The position numbers and the translations under genes are program-made. A DNA stretch of 64,000 nt. It comes from Liquorilactobacillus hordei DSM 19519 (GTDB lineage Bacteria; Bacillota; Bacilli; Lactobacillales; Lactobacillaceae). Below, piece by piece: positions 1-7,758 of this stretch. The stretch covers positions 248,001 to 312,000 of the forward strand of contig NZ_CP049303.1 of the NCBI RefSeq assembly GCF_019443985.1. Direction: 5' to 3'. The first letter of the stretch is position 1, and each line of letters opens with the position of its first letter. A model generated the notes under the pieces. It was not told where the DNA came from, did not search any database, and saw only the letters and a list, made by a program, of their open reading frames with translations.

Positions 1-1342
1 TTTGCTCAATAATCTTTTCATGTATATACTCAATAGCTCCAATGTCAACACCACGAGTTGGATTAGCTGCAATCAAAAGATCTGGATTAGCAGAAATTTC
101 TCTTGCAACAATTACTTTTTGTTGATTTCCTCCCGAGAGATCCCCCGCAAGTTCCTTTTCACTTTGCGAACGAATATCAAATGACTTAATAAGCTGTCTA
201 CCAATTTCATTGATTTTCTTATAATTTAACAAACCATGCTGACTAGCGGGTTTTTTATGATAGCTTTTTAAAACAAGATTTTCGGCAATGGTAAAAGGAA
301 GTATTAAGCCCACATTTTGCCGATCTTCTGGAATACAACCTATCCCCGCCTCTGAGATCTTGCGAGCGCCCAAATTTTGCAAGAATTTGCCTTTTAATTC
401 TACAGTTCCCTTTTTTATTTTGCGTAGTCCTGTAATTGCTTCAATCAGTTCACTTTGACCATTCCCATCAACACCGGCGACACCAACAATTTCTCCGCTG
501 TGGACTGTTAGATTCAAATCTTTGACCTTAGGTAATCCATGAGCCTCAACATTCAAATCATTGACTGCTAAAACAGTCTTTGACTTATCAGTTTCTTCTT
601 TTTCTACTGCAAAGTTAACCTTACGACCAACCATCATTTCGGCAAGTGTTTCTTCTTTTGTTTCTGCAACTTGAACGGTTTCAATAACTTTTCCCATTCT
701 GATTACTACACAACGGTCCGCAACTTCTTTAATTTCTTTGAGTTTGTGTGTGATAAAAATAACTGAATTACCTTCTGCTGCGAGGGCGCGTAAAATCTTG
801 ATCAACTGGTCAATTTCTTGTGGTGTTAAAGCCGCCGTTGGTTCATCAAAAATAAAAATATTTGCTTTCCTGTATAATGCCTTCATTATTTCGACTCTTT
901 GTTGCATACCGACAGTAATGTCTCGAACTTTTGCATGCACATCAATATCTAAATGATACTTTTCAGCCAATTCTTCGATATCACTAGCTGCTTTTTTATA
1001 ATCTATCCTTGTTGCTTTTGTAGGTTCATCACCAAGAATAATATTTTCTAGTACTGAAAATGCCGGAATTAACATAAAATGCTGATGAACCATCCCAATG
1101 CCTAGTCGTTTTGCATCTCTAGGGTTGTCCATTCTAACAACTTTGTTATTAATTAATATCTCACCCTCAGTCGGCTCCAATAAACCTGAAAGCATTCCCA
1201 TCAAAGTTGATTTACCAGCACCATTTTCACCCAAAAGTGCTAGAATTTCACCTTTTCTCAATTGTAATGAAATATCATTATTTGCCTTATAGCTACCAAA
1301 CTGCTTGGTGATGTGTCTCATCTCAACGACATAATCTTCCAT
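1..1342 (-). CDS. Nucleoside/sugar ABC transporter ATPase, NupA/YufO-like (3' end outside window)
   Basis: This is the cytoplasmic ATPase of a BMP-type (purine nucleoside) ABC importer. It starts at ATG 1342 behind AGGAGGGG and runs off the window after 447 codons. The first nucleotide-binding domain has Walker A GENGAGKST near residues 39-47, a QQRVEIMKAL signature segment and Walker B IFIFDEPTAAL. The second domain has a degenerate Walker A (GVDGNGQSE) and the signature LSGGNQQK, as in the double-domain sugar/nucleoside ATPases. The lipoprotein gene lies just upstream on the same strand, and the permease genes would be expected beyond the window edge. Nucleoside rather than sugar specificity is inferred from the BMP lipoprotein and the divergent nucleoside hydrolase. 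Confidence 0.93.
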   Translation of the reverse strand, partial: MEDYVVEMRHITKQFGSYKANNDISLQLRKGEILALLGENGAGKSTLMGMLSGLLEPTEGEILINNKVVRMDNPRDAKRLGIGMVHQHFMLIPAFSVLENIILGDEPTKATRIDYKKAASDIEELAEKYHLDIDVHAKVRDITVGMQQRVEIMKALYRKANIFIFDEPTAALTPQEIDQLIKILRALAAEGNSVIFITHKLKEIKEVADRCVVIRMGKVIETVQVAETKEETLAEMMVGRKVNFAVEKEETDKSKTVLAVNDLNVEAHGLPKVKDLNLTVHSGEIVGVAGVDGNGQSELIEAITGLRKIKKGTVELKGKFLQNLGARKISEAGIGCIPEDRQNVGLILPFTIAENLVLKSYHKKPASQHGLLNYKKINEIGRQLIKSFDIRSQSEKELAGDLSGGNQQKVIVAREISANPDLLIAANPTRGVDIGAIEYIHEKIIEQ

Positions 1343-1388
1343 GTGCCCCTCCTTAAAGTTCACCATCTGACCACCTTACCTATGCACT

Positions 1389-1432
1389 AAAATGGTGAAG
1401 AATTGGTAATCTCCCCAATGCTTCACCATTTT
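1389..1432 (-). terminator. Hairpin between lipoprotein and ATPase genes
   Basis: AAAATGGTGAAG (1389-1400) pairs perfectly with CTTCACCATTTT (1421-1432), and both strands carry a short T run after the stem. Its place between a binding-protein gene and its ATPase fits a partial terminator or mRNA stabiliser that lets the lipoprotein be made in excess. That role is an inference. Confidence 0.6.
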
Positions 1433-1497
1433 TGTCCGAACAATTACTAATTATAGTAACAAACTATTTCTATTAATTGCAACCGTTCCTTAATTCA

Positions 1498-2520
1498 TTA
1501 TTTAGGGCTAACTTTAATTGTCCCATTTTCAATTTTTTCTTGATATGATTGAACTGCTTTCAATGCACTTGCTGACATATTATCGTTCACAAGTCCAACA
1601 CCATTGCTCTTAAGATCGTATGTTACAGTTTTTCCACCGGGGAATTTGTTCTTCATTGCATCATTTGAGAGATCCTTAACAGCTGTACCAACCTTCTTAA
1701 CAGCCGAAGCTAAAGTAACATTTCCACCTTTGTACTTACCATCAGCTTTTTGATCTTGATCAACACCGATAACCCATACTTTTTTACCATTTTTGGCTAC
1801 ATTCTTCGCTGCCGTGAAAACACCTGCACCAGTTCCACCTGCTGCTTGGTAAACAACATCTTCATTATTGTTATACATAGCTGTTGCTAAAGATTGACCA
1901 ACATCCGCTTTTGTAAATGAACCCGCGTACTTAACGTCAACTTTAATATCAGGATTTACAGCTTTAACACCTTGTTCAAATCCTTTTTCGAATGTTGTAA
2001 TAACATCACTTTGAATCCCACCAATAAATCCAACTTTATTTGTCTTTGTTGTCTTGGCTGCAGCAACCCCTGCAAGAAATGAAGATTGTTCTGTCTTAAA
2101 TGTTACAGAAGCAACATTCTTACGATTGCTTACAACTGAATCAATAATTGCAAAATTAACATCAGGATTTGCCTTTGAAGCCTTTGTAATAGCATTATCA
2201 AGTTTATAACCAATTCCAAAAATCGTTGCATATTTTGCTTTGACTAACTTGTTAATGTTTGGTAAGAAATCTGAATCATCAGTAGATTGAGCATAATTGT
2301 AACCATTAATACCTTTTTGGAGATTGTGGCTTTTCCCCCAGCTCTTTAGTCCTTCCCACGCTGACTGATTAAATGATTTATCATCAATTCCGCCACCATC
2401 AGTTACTAAAGCTGCTGAATGTTTTGTTCCCTTGCTAGATGAAGAATTATTTCCACACCCCACAAGAATTGCTCCCGCCATCATTGTTGCTGCTAATACT
2501 GCTAAGACTCTTTTTTTCAC
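1498..2520 (-). CDS. BMP family nucleoside-binding lipoprotein
   Basis: This is a substrate-binding lipoprotein of the Bmp/Med family, which delivers nucleosides to a NupABC-type transporter. The chosen start is GTG 2520, giving VKKRVLAVLAATMMAG followed by lipobox LVGC, so the mature N-terminal Cys is lipidated and membrane-anchored. An in-frame ATG at 2568 would put a charged extension before the signal peptide and overlaps the -10 box, so it is less likely. The mature protein opens with the family motif LVTDGGGIDDKSFNQSAWEG. The length of 340 aa is normal. It is the first gene of the minus-strand operon, with a hairpin and then the ATPase gene downstream. Confidence 0.93.
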   Translation of the reverse strand: MKKRVLAVLAATMMAGAILVGCGNNSSSSKGTKHSAALVTDGGGIDDKSFNQSAWEGLKSWGKSHNLQKGINGYNYAQSTDDSDFLPNINKLVKAKYATIFGIGYKLDNAITKASKANPDVNFAIIDSVVSNRKNVASVTFKTEQSSFLAGVAAAKTTKTNKVGFIGGIQSDVITTFEKGFEQGVKAVNPDIKVDVKYAGSFTKADVGQSLATAMYNNNEDVVYQAAGGTGAGVFTAAKNVAKNGKKVWVIGVDQDQKADGKYKGGNVTLASAVKKVGTAVKDLSNDAMKNKFPGGKTVTYDLKSNGVGLVNDNMSASALKAVQSYQEKIENGTIKVSPK

Positions 2521-2559
2521 TGAAATACAGCCCCCAAATTTAATTTTCTTAATAAATAG

Positions 2560-2588
2560 AGTATACACATTAAGTTATTCAAAATCAA
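2560..2588 (-). promoter_or_regulatory. Promoter of the BMP lipoprotein operon
   Basis: On the minus strand, -35 TTGATT (2583-2588), a 17-bp spacer and -10 TATACT (2560-2565) lie about 40 bp upstream of the GTG start. The spacing and hexamers fit a sigma-A promoter well. Confidence 0.7.
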
Positions 2589-2676
2589 TATGTTTCCCTG
2601 TTTTTTTTTTCAAACGTTCGTTTTTTGCAAAACATTTTCTAACATAAGATGTTAGCTTATGAATAATCATCTATTT

Positions 2677-2705
2677 TGACGAACGCTATCATTTTATGTA
2701 TAATT
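2677..2705 (+). promoter_or_regulatory. Promoter of the nucleoside hydrolase gene
   Basis: -35 TTGACG (2677-2682), a 17-bp spacer and a perfect -10 TATAAT (2700-2705) lie 45 bp before the hydrolase start. The -35 overlaps ACGAACG. A second ACGAACG lies on the minus strand near 2615-2621. Both resemble the CGAAC core of purine-repressor boxes. Confidence 0.75.
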
Positions 2706-2750
2706 CGCTTTGCATTGGATTAAAACATTTTATGGAGGTTTAAATAATAC

Positions 2751-3692
2751 ATGTCAGAAAAAGTATATTTCAATCATGATGGTGGCGTCGATGACTTAAT
2801 TTCTTTGTTCTTACTTCTACAAATGGACAATACTGAACTAATTGGGGTTGGAGCCGTTGATGCGGACAGTTATGTTGGTCCCTCTGTTCAAGCAAGTCGT
2901 AAAATTATAGATCGCTTTGGTCATGGTGTTAACCTAGCTGTAGCAACCTCAAACTCTCGCGGTGTTCATCCCTTTCCCAAGGAATGGCGTATTTCGACAT
3001 ATTCCGAGAACGCACTACCTATTCTCAACGAGAGCGGTAAAATAGTAACTCCCGAAGCTAGTGAACCCGCTCATTTGGACTTACTGCATAAATTACAATC
3101 TTCTTCAGATAAAGTAACTTTAGTATTTACTGGTCCATTAACGGATCTAGCTCGAGCATTAGAACTCGACTCAAGTATTACAAAAAAAATCAAACGTCTC
3201 GTCTGGATGGGTGGAACATTTTTAGAAAAAGGAAATGTTGAGGAACCTGATTCTGACAATACGCAGGAATGGAATGCTTTCTGGGATCCTGAAGCCGTAA
3301 AAACCGTTTTTGATTCAGATATCCAAATTGATTTGGTTAGTCTTGAAAGTACAAATAATGTCCCGTTAACTCAAGCAGTTCGCTTACATTGGGCCGCTCA
3401 GCGCCGTTATCCAGGACTTGACTTTATTGGTAACAGTTATGCTTTTGTTCCTGAACTAGGTCTCTTTGAAACTTATTCTACCTATTATCTTTGGGATGTT
3501 TTAACAACTTGCTATTTCTATGATTCAAGTCTTGTTAAAACTAAAGAAGTCAAATGTGATGTCAGCACCAAGACTCCTAGTGATGGTCGGACTTTCTTAA
3601 CAGAAAATGGCCGCAAGGCAAACCTTGTATATGATGTAGACAACACAAAATTCTTTGCACTAATTGATGAATTAGCAAAAAAAGTTGATTAG
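2751..3692 (+). CDS. Nucleoside hydrolase (inosine/uridine-preferring family)
   Basis: This cytoplasmic enzyme would hydrolyse ribonucleosides to free base and ribose. The N-terminal NHDGGVDD at residues 8-15 is the Ca-binding, nucleophile-activating signature (usually DxDxxxDD; the first Asp is Asn here). VFTGPLTDLARAL, KRLVWMGGTF and a WDPEAVK segment also match the family. The 313-aa length is typical and TGGAGG precedes the ATG. Being divergent from a nucleoside-binding lipoprotein and its transporter ATPase, it probably completes a salvage unit of uptake followed by cleavage. The exact base preference cannot be read from the sequence. Confidence 0.9.
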   Translation: MSEKVYFNHDGGVDDLISLFLLLQMDNTELIGVGAVDADSYVGPSVQASRKIIDRFGHGVNLAVATSNSRGVHPFPKEWRISTYSENALPILNESGKIVTPEASEPAHLDLLHKLQSSSDKVTLVFTGPLTDLARALELDSSITKKIKRLVWMGGTFLEKGNVEEPDSDNTQEWNAFWDPEAVKTVFDSDIQIDLVSLESTNNVPLTQAVRLHWAAQRRYPGLDFIGNSYAFVPELGLFETYSTYYLWDVLTTCYFYDSSLVKTKEVKCDVSTKTPSDGRTFLTENGRKANLVYDVDNTKFFALIDELAKKVD

Positions 3693-3811
3693 AAACATTT
3701 TAAATGCTTATGTTGTTCTTTTTAATGTCATTCATTTTGCGGTATAATAAGCTGATATTACTTCAAATCAAGCTTTTCTATAAAACTTATTCTTACCTAA
3801 AGGTGAACTAA

Positions 3812-4129
3812 ATGACAAAATCTTCTGAACATAATTTACCAAGTACCCTTGAATTAGAACGCAGTGTACAATTGTTTAAAGCATTCGGGGATCAAACACG
3901 CTATAAAATTCTTTCATTACTATCTAACAAGAAGTTGACAGTTAATGAAATTGCTGACGAAATTGGAATAACTCAATCAGCTATCTCACATCAGCTAAAA
4001 CTTCTACGCCAAACTGGGCTAGTAAAAGGGATTCGTGACGGTCAAAAGATTAATTATGAATTATCTGATCAACATATCACTACCATCTTTGAACAGGTTC
4101 GTGAACATGTACGTGAAGGAAATTTATAG
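3812..4129 (+). CDS. ArsR/SmtB family metal-sensing repressor (CzrA-like)
   Basis: This is a 105-aa winged-helix repressor. The helix-turn-helix is at about residues 43-66 (TVNEIADEIGITQSAISHQL). The C-terminal helix carries D86, H88, H99 and E102, exactly the D-x-H-x10-H-x2-E/H spacing of the alpha-5 Zn/Co site of SmtB and CzrA. No CVC-type alpha-3 site is present. It is therefore predicted to sense Zn(II)/Co(II) and to derepress an efflux gene. No metal transporter is adjacent, so its target must lie elsewhere or it regulates only itself. A structured repeat follows immediately downstream. Confidence 0.88.
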   Translation: MTKSSEHNLPSTLELERSVQLFKAFGDQTRYKILSLLSNKKLTVNEIADEIGITQSAISHQLKLLRQTGLVKGIRDGQKINYELSDQHITTIFEQVREHVREGNL

Positions 4130-4194
4130 GTTACTATAAAAACTTCTGTACCTTCTTCTATTTTCTAAAAGGATAATAATTTTACTTTCTCTAT

Positions 4195-4380
4195 ACATGT
4201 CCAACTTTTTTAAGGCAGTACAAAGTCGAGAAAATTTGAGTACTAACTCGAAATTACGAATATAGCGGGTAATTCGCTATGAGTAATTCGAAGTTAGACG
4301 GAGAATTTTGACTTATGGAACACGTTTATATGGAATAATTAGCGAGGCTAAATCAAAATTTAACTTTTGGCACAGCCCCT
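4195..4380 (+). repeat. Structured intergenic repeat, copy A, with an IS end at its left
   Basis: This fills most of the gap between the ArsR gene and the next small ORF. The first 23 bases (4195-4217) are identical to the right terminal repeat of the IS at 38310-39772. From 4218 the sequence follows the repeat family: an imperfect long hairpin centred near 4270, then GACTTATGGAACACG and a terminal stem GAGGCT...CAGCCCC. Related copies are at 6075, 25278, 27596, 27784, 39773, 51562 and 58828. Confidence 0.85.
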
Positions 4381-4406
4381 AATTAACAGATAACATTCTT
4401 CAAGCT

Positions 4407-4439
4407 GGGACTGGGTCAAAATAATTTTGACTTAGTCCC
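4407..4439 (+). terminator. Intrinsic terminator-like hairpin
   Basis: GGGACT (4407-4412) pairs with AGTCCC (4434-4439), and inside it GTCAAAAT pairs with ATTTTGAC. Only a weak T-rich tract follows. It lies directly after repeat copy A and resembles the terminal stem of that family. Confidence 0.5.
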
Positions 4440-4554
4440 TCTATTTATCACAAATAAACATGTTTCACAAGTAAAAGCTCTAATGTACTCAATTCAAAGT
4501 AAGGGGAAAATATTGAAGAAAGACTTATTTCATAGCACTTTAGGAGGACAAATA

Positions 4555-4797
4555 TTGACTGACGAAAAAAAGAAAAAGCTGCTATTTTACTTAAAAAGTT
4601 TCTTTGAGCCCTTAAATATTTTAAATGAAAGTTATTCTAACGAGGTTTACATTAAAGAAAATGAATTTTCAAAAGTTACAAGTATTTTGAACTTTCTTGG
4701 TAGTATCGGTGCTTATTTTGAATATTCACCTATTACTGATGAACACGACAATCTTATAGAATTTGATATCATCATACATGACTACTCAAAACTTTAA
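4555..4797 (+). CDS. Hypothetical small protein
   Basis: This 80-aa protein is not recognised. TTG 4555 is preferred because a perfect AGGAGG (4542-4547) sits 7 bases upstream. An in-frame ATG at 4483 has no ribosome site, and a TTG at 4513 has AAGGGG. The protein begins TDEKKKKLLFYLKSFFEPLN, is acidic toward the C-terminus and has no membrane segment. It stands alone between repeat copy A and a convergent membrane-protein gene. Confidence 0.5.
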   Translation: MTDEKKKKLLFYLKSFFEPLNILNESYSNEVYIKENEFSKVTSILNFLGSIGAYFEYSPITDEHDNLIEFDIIIHDYSKL

Positions 4798-4901
4798 TTA
4801 TGTAAGAAGATAATAATTAAATAGGCCTTATTTTCTGTATATCATTTTTATAACTTCATAAAATACCAACATTACACATTCACTTCACATGACCATTTCT
4901 G

Positions 4902-5432
4902 TCAATCAATATCGATTCTTCTTCCTATTTTTCTAATTAACTTGAAGAATGGCACTAAAATACTCAGGACTATGGCATATAAAATTAGATATTCAAAAAA
5001 ACGAAAAATAATGACCTCAACGATTAGTATATGCTTAACAACATGACCGGAAGCATTGATAATATTAAAATAGTAATTAGTACCTGTAGTTCCATTGATA
5101 GTCGTGGACTGGGTCAAAACTTCAAATTTACCTAGATCTCGATAAAATAATCTGATAGGTTCATTGTATATTTGGTTCCCGCGCATATCAGCCATCGAAC
5201 CAAAAAAAGCCGTTATTACTAAAATAATTATTCCACCGTGTTTCCAATCAACACGCCATTTTAGAAACCAAGTTACGATGATAAAAACAAAAAGTATGAT
5301 AGAACTCCAAATCCATTGATTTGAAATACCTGCAACAAACAAGTAGATAACCGCAGCACTTAGTAATGAAATCAAAGCAATTGCCACTATACAGAGTAGT
5401 AATATCTTTAAATTGCGAAAAAGTGTCTTCAT
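4902..5432 (-). CDS. Hypothetical membrane protein (about four TM segments)
   Basis: This 176-aa protein has hydrophobic spans at about residues 8-34, 40-58, 66-80 and 136-162, with a 50-residue extracytoplasmic-looking loop (DMRGNQIYNEPIRLFYRDLG) between the third and fourth. It ends in a basic tail (KLIRKIGRRIDID). GGAGAAAAAGCACA precedes the ATG. No family is recognised and no neighbour suggests a role; about 280 bp with nothing evident separate it from the next gene. Confidence 0.65.
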   Translation of the reverse strand: MKTLFRNLKILLLCIVAIALISLLSAAVIYLFVAGISNQWIWSSIILFVFIIVTWFLKWRVDWKHGGIIILVITAFFGSMADMRGNQIYNEPIRLFYRDLGKFEVLTQSTTINGTTGTNYYFNIINASGHVVKHILIVEVIIFRFFEYLILYAIVLSILVPFFKLIRKIGRRIDID

Positions 5433-5715
5433 TGTGCTTTTTCTCCTATTTTTAGCCTTAACATATAATTTTCAATTCTGAATTCTATTGGTCAATCCAT
5501 TATACCTGATTTTAGACATAAAGCTAAAAAACATTGCCAAGCTTATCGCAAATATTTCATGGAATCTTATTTTTGTTAGATAATTAACGCTACTCTCCGA
5601 CATATAGCTATTTTGTTGTCATATAGGATTACTTTTATTGACTTATTATAGGATATTTGCAGTAATCTCTGAAAAATACTAGAATATATCTGTATCGAAG
5701 AAAGGCGGAATTATT

Positions 5716-6009
5716 GTGGTTATTATTAATGTTCTTTTAAAAGTTATCCCTGAAAAACGCGAAGAATATCTTACGTATGTAGAGAATCTAGTTAACAAGT
5801 CTCTTCAAGATGAGGGAAATGTTTTTTATTCCCATTTTGAGGATGTATATCAAAAAAACCAGTTCATGATTGTTGAAAATTGGGCTAATCAAGCTGCAGT
5901 TGAAGCTCATAATAAAACAGATCATCTGCAAGATTTTCTCAAGAATATTGGAACATATTTAGTTGAAGATTGTAAAATTAATGTTGCTGTAACTGATACA
6001 GAGGGTTAA
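5716..6009 (+). CDS. ABM-domain protein (putative quinol monooxygenase, YgiN-like)
   Basis: This 97-aa ferredoxin-like protein has the antibiotic-biosynthesis-monooxygenase pattern: VIINVLLKVIPEKREEYL, then QDEGNVFYSHFEDVYQKNQFMIVENW and AAVEAHNKTDHLQDF, the His-rich helix of the family. The start is GTG 5716 behind AAGGCGG. Members oxidise quinols or handle haem; substrate cannot be assigned. A single-domain size is normal. It is the last gene before repeat copy B and the IS-flanked island. Confidence 0.75.
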   Translation: MVIINVLLKVIPEKREEYLTYVENLVNKSLQDEGNVFYSHFEDVYQKNQFMIVENWANQAAVEAHNKTDHLQDFLKNIGTYLVEDCKINVAVTDTEG

Positions 6010-6074
6010 AACTTGGAAAGTATTTAAATCCAAGAAGAGATAAAGGCTTACTTACAAGTGACATGCTGAGTTAT

Positions 6075-6238
6075 TAAGGTAGTACAAAGTCAAAAAAATT
6101 TGAGTATTAACTTGAAATTACAAACATAGCAGTTGCTTCGCTATGAGTAATTCAAAGTTAGTACTCAAATTTTGGCTTATGGACAATGTTTATAAGAAAT
6201 AAATAGAGAGCTGGAATCAAATTCCACTCCCAAAAGTA
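6075..6238 (+). repeat. Structured intergenic repeat, copy B
   Basis: AAGGTAGTACAAAGTC, AATTTGAGTATTAACTTGAA, a CATAGCAG...TTCGCTATG dyad, then GGCTTATGGACAATG follow the family consensus. The distal terminator stem is decayed (GAGAGCTGGAATC...CCACTCCC). It ends about 25 bp before the first island IS. Confidence 0.75.
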
Positions 6239-6385
6239 ACATCTTTACAGTCAATACTAATTTTGGATTGAAGTCAATATTTGAGACAGATTTTAAGAGA
6301 CATTTAGAACCGCGTTTACCTTCCACAGCTCAAATAAATCATTAATCGCGATTAATAACTTATTTGAACCCTGGAAGGCATTAAA

Positions 6386-7228
6386 TCAGGCGGCCATTTG
6401 GCTCGTAAGTGTTGCAATTTCAACTTGTAAGGGGGGCTGGTAGCCCAGTGAACTATGAATTCTCTTCCTATTGTAGAAAGCGTGCACATATTCAAAAAGG
6501 ACGGCAGCGGCAGTTTCATAATCTTCAAAGACCGGCACTGGATAAACACATTCCTTTTTGAGGGAAGCGTGAAAGGATTCCATTGGCGCATTATCATACG
6601 GACAACCCTTACGGCTGTATGAGTGGCGGATATGTAGTTCAGTTAAACGTTGGTTGTAATCATCGCTGGTATACTGTGATCCTAAATCCGTATGGATAAT
6701 CAGGCCCCCAGTAATGGTTCAATTTTTAACCACGCTTTCAAGGGTCTTTAAGACTAAATCAGTATCCATCTTTTTTGAGAACGAATAGCCGATAATCCGT
6801 CGTGAGTGCAGATCCATGATGGTTGATAAGTAACACCAGCCATTACGCTTCGTTTGAATATAGGTCATATCAGCGGTCCATTTTTAATTTAAACCAGTGG
6901 TCGAGAAATCCTGCTTAAGCAAGTTGGGACGCTGTTCAACCTTGGTTTTGGAAGCCGAAGCCGCTTTCCACTTATTGACGGTAACGGAGTGGATATCCAG
7001 TTCCTTCATGAGCCGGGAAATCCGTCGTGGACTGCACCGAAGCTGCAGTGGTTGAAGTTCCAGATTCAATTCATGGTGGATCTTCATAACACCGTATCGC
7101 TGCTTAAATTCCGCAAAGATCCGCAGAATCCGTTGTTTCAAGCCCGCATCTTCGGCCCGGCGTTTTGAAGGTTTGGGGGATCGATAACGATAATACTGAG
7201 CTCTGGAAACACCGAGGATTCGGCACAT
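6386..7228 (-). pseudogene. IS3-family transposase orfB with two nonsense codons (copy 1)
   Basis: The reading frame encodes an IS3-group OrfB: MCRILGVSRAQYYRYRSPKP, then KWTADMTYIQTKRNGW with the first catalytic Asp, LIIHTDLGSQYTS with the second, and a DNAPMESFHASLKKE segment with the Glu. It is interrupted by in-frame TAA at 6884-6886, after TTGLN, and TGA at 6719-6721, after VVKN. Without suppression only a 114-aa N-terminal fragment would be made. The frame extends upstream past 7228 toward orfA, consistent with a frameshift-made fusion in the parent element. Confidence 0.85.
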
Positions 7229-7281
7229 CTTGGTTACCTGGTGGTGATGGCTTTCTTGGTGAATGTAATCAAAGATATTGG

Positions 7282-7533
7282 TTACTTCTGCGCAAGGAAG
7301 CCCAGGGCTTTTTTTAGGCTTTCGTTCTCCTCAGACAGCGAAGCCAGTCGCTTTTCCATCGCTTTGATTTCGTCTGGCAATTTACCGGATTGAGTTTTGG
7401 CCTGGCCCTGGATCCACTTATGAACTGTTGAATAGCCAATGCCATATTCTCTGGCCAGTTGGGCAGCTGATTCGCCTTGCTTATATAGGTTGATAATGTT
7501 TTGTTTGAATTCTTTGTCGTAACGAGTTGGCAT
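7282..7533 (-). CDS. IS3-family transposase OrfA (copy 1)
   Basis: This 83-aa DNA-binding subunit has a helix-turn-helix (YKQGESAAQLAREYGIGYST, then VHKWIQG) at about residues 17-43 and a C-terminal leucine-zipper-like helix (EEMEKRL-type heptads to LAQK), as in IS3-family OrfA. It appears intact, so a DNA-binding but non-catalytic product could still be made. Confidence 0.88.
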   Translation of the reverse strand: MPTRYDKEFKQNIINLYKQGESAAQLAREYGIGYSTVHKWIQGQAKTQSGKLPDEIKAMEKRLASLSEENESLKKALGFLAQK

Positions 7534-7605
7534 GTAAAAATTCCTTCCTTTTGAGAGACGATTTATTCATTATACCCTCTTTTAAAAGTTGTCTCAGGAA
7601 TCAGC

Positions 7606-7740
7606 TTACATCCAATTCATTAAAATGTCATTTTCGTTAATATTTATTGCAATATTATTATTTCTAAGATAGTTCAATATTTCTAACGTAAATTTATCCT
7701 CTATCAAAATTTCTATTGAACTTCCCATTTCGTCTTTCAT
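7606..7740 (-). pseudogene. Third gene of the recombinase operon, truncated by IS copy 1
   Basis: A good ribosome site (GGAGG) precedes ATG 7740, 18 bp beyond the stop of the upstream recombinase gene. The 44-aa product MKDEMGSSIEILIEDKFTLE... is acidic. Its last codons, TGG ATG TAA, are the inverted repeat of the IS, so the real gene was longer and lost its 3' end. A two-recombinase-plus-small-protein layout recalls Tn554 tnpABC, but no similarity to TnpC can be claimed. Confidence 0.6.
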
Positions 7741-7758
7741 TCCCTAATCCTCCAAAAA

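Larger units (their letters stand above)
6264..7614 (-). mobile_element. IS3-family insertion sequence, copy 1
   Basis: This 1351-bp element is bounded by TGGATTGAAG at the left and a right end whose reverse complement is TGGATGTAAGCTGATTCC; both ends then share GAGACA. It carries a short orfA and an orfB with a DDE domain, both on the minus strand. Copy 2 at 14580-15930 is identical except for one seen difference (T at 7581, C at 15897). No 3-4 bp target duplication is visible at either copy. Confidence 0.9.

Noticed and set aside
738-956. Plus-strand frames within the transporter ATPase region
   Set aside because: They are antisense shadows of the minus-strand ATPase, whose Walker and signature motifs are intact.
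7606-7740. Claim that the truncated ORF is TnpC of Tn554
   Set aside because: Only 40 native residues remain and no sequence similarity can be shown; only the gene order is suggestive.
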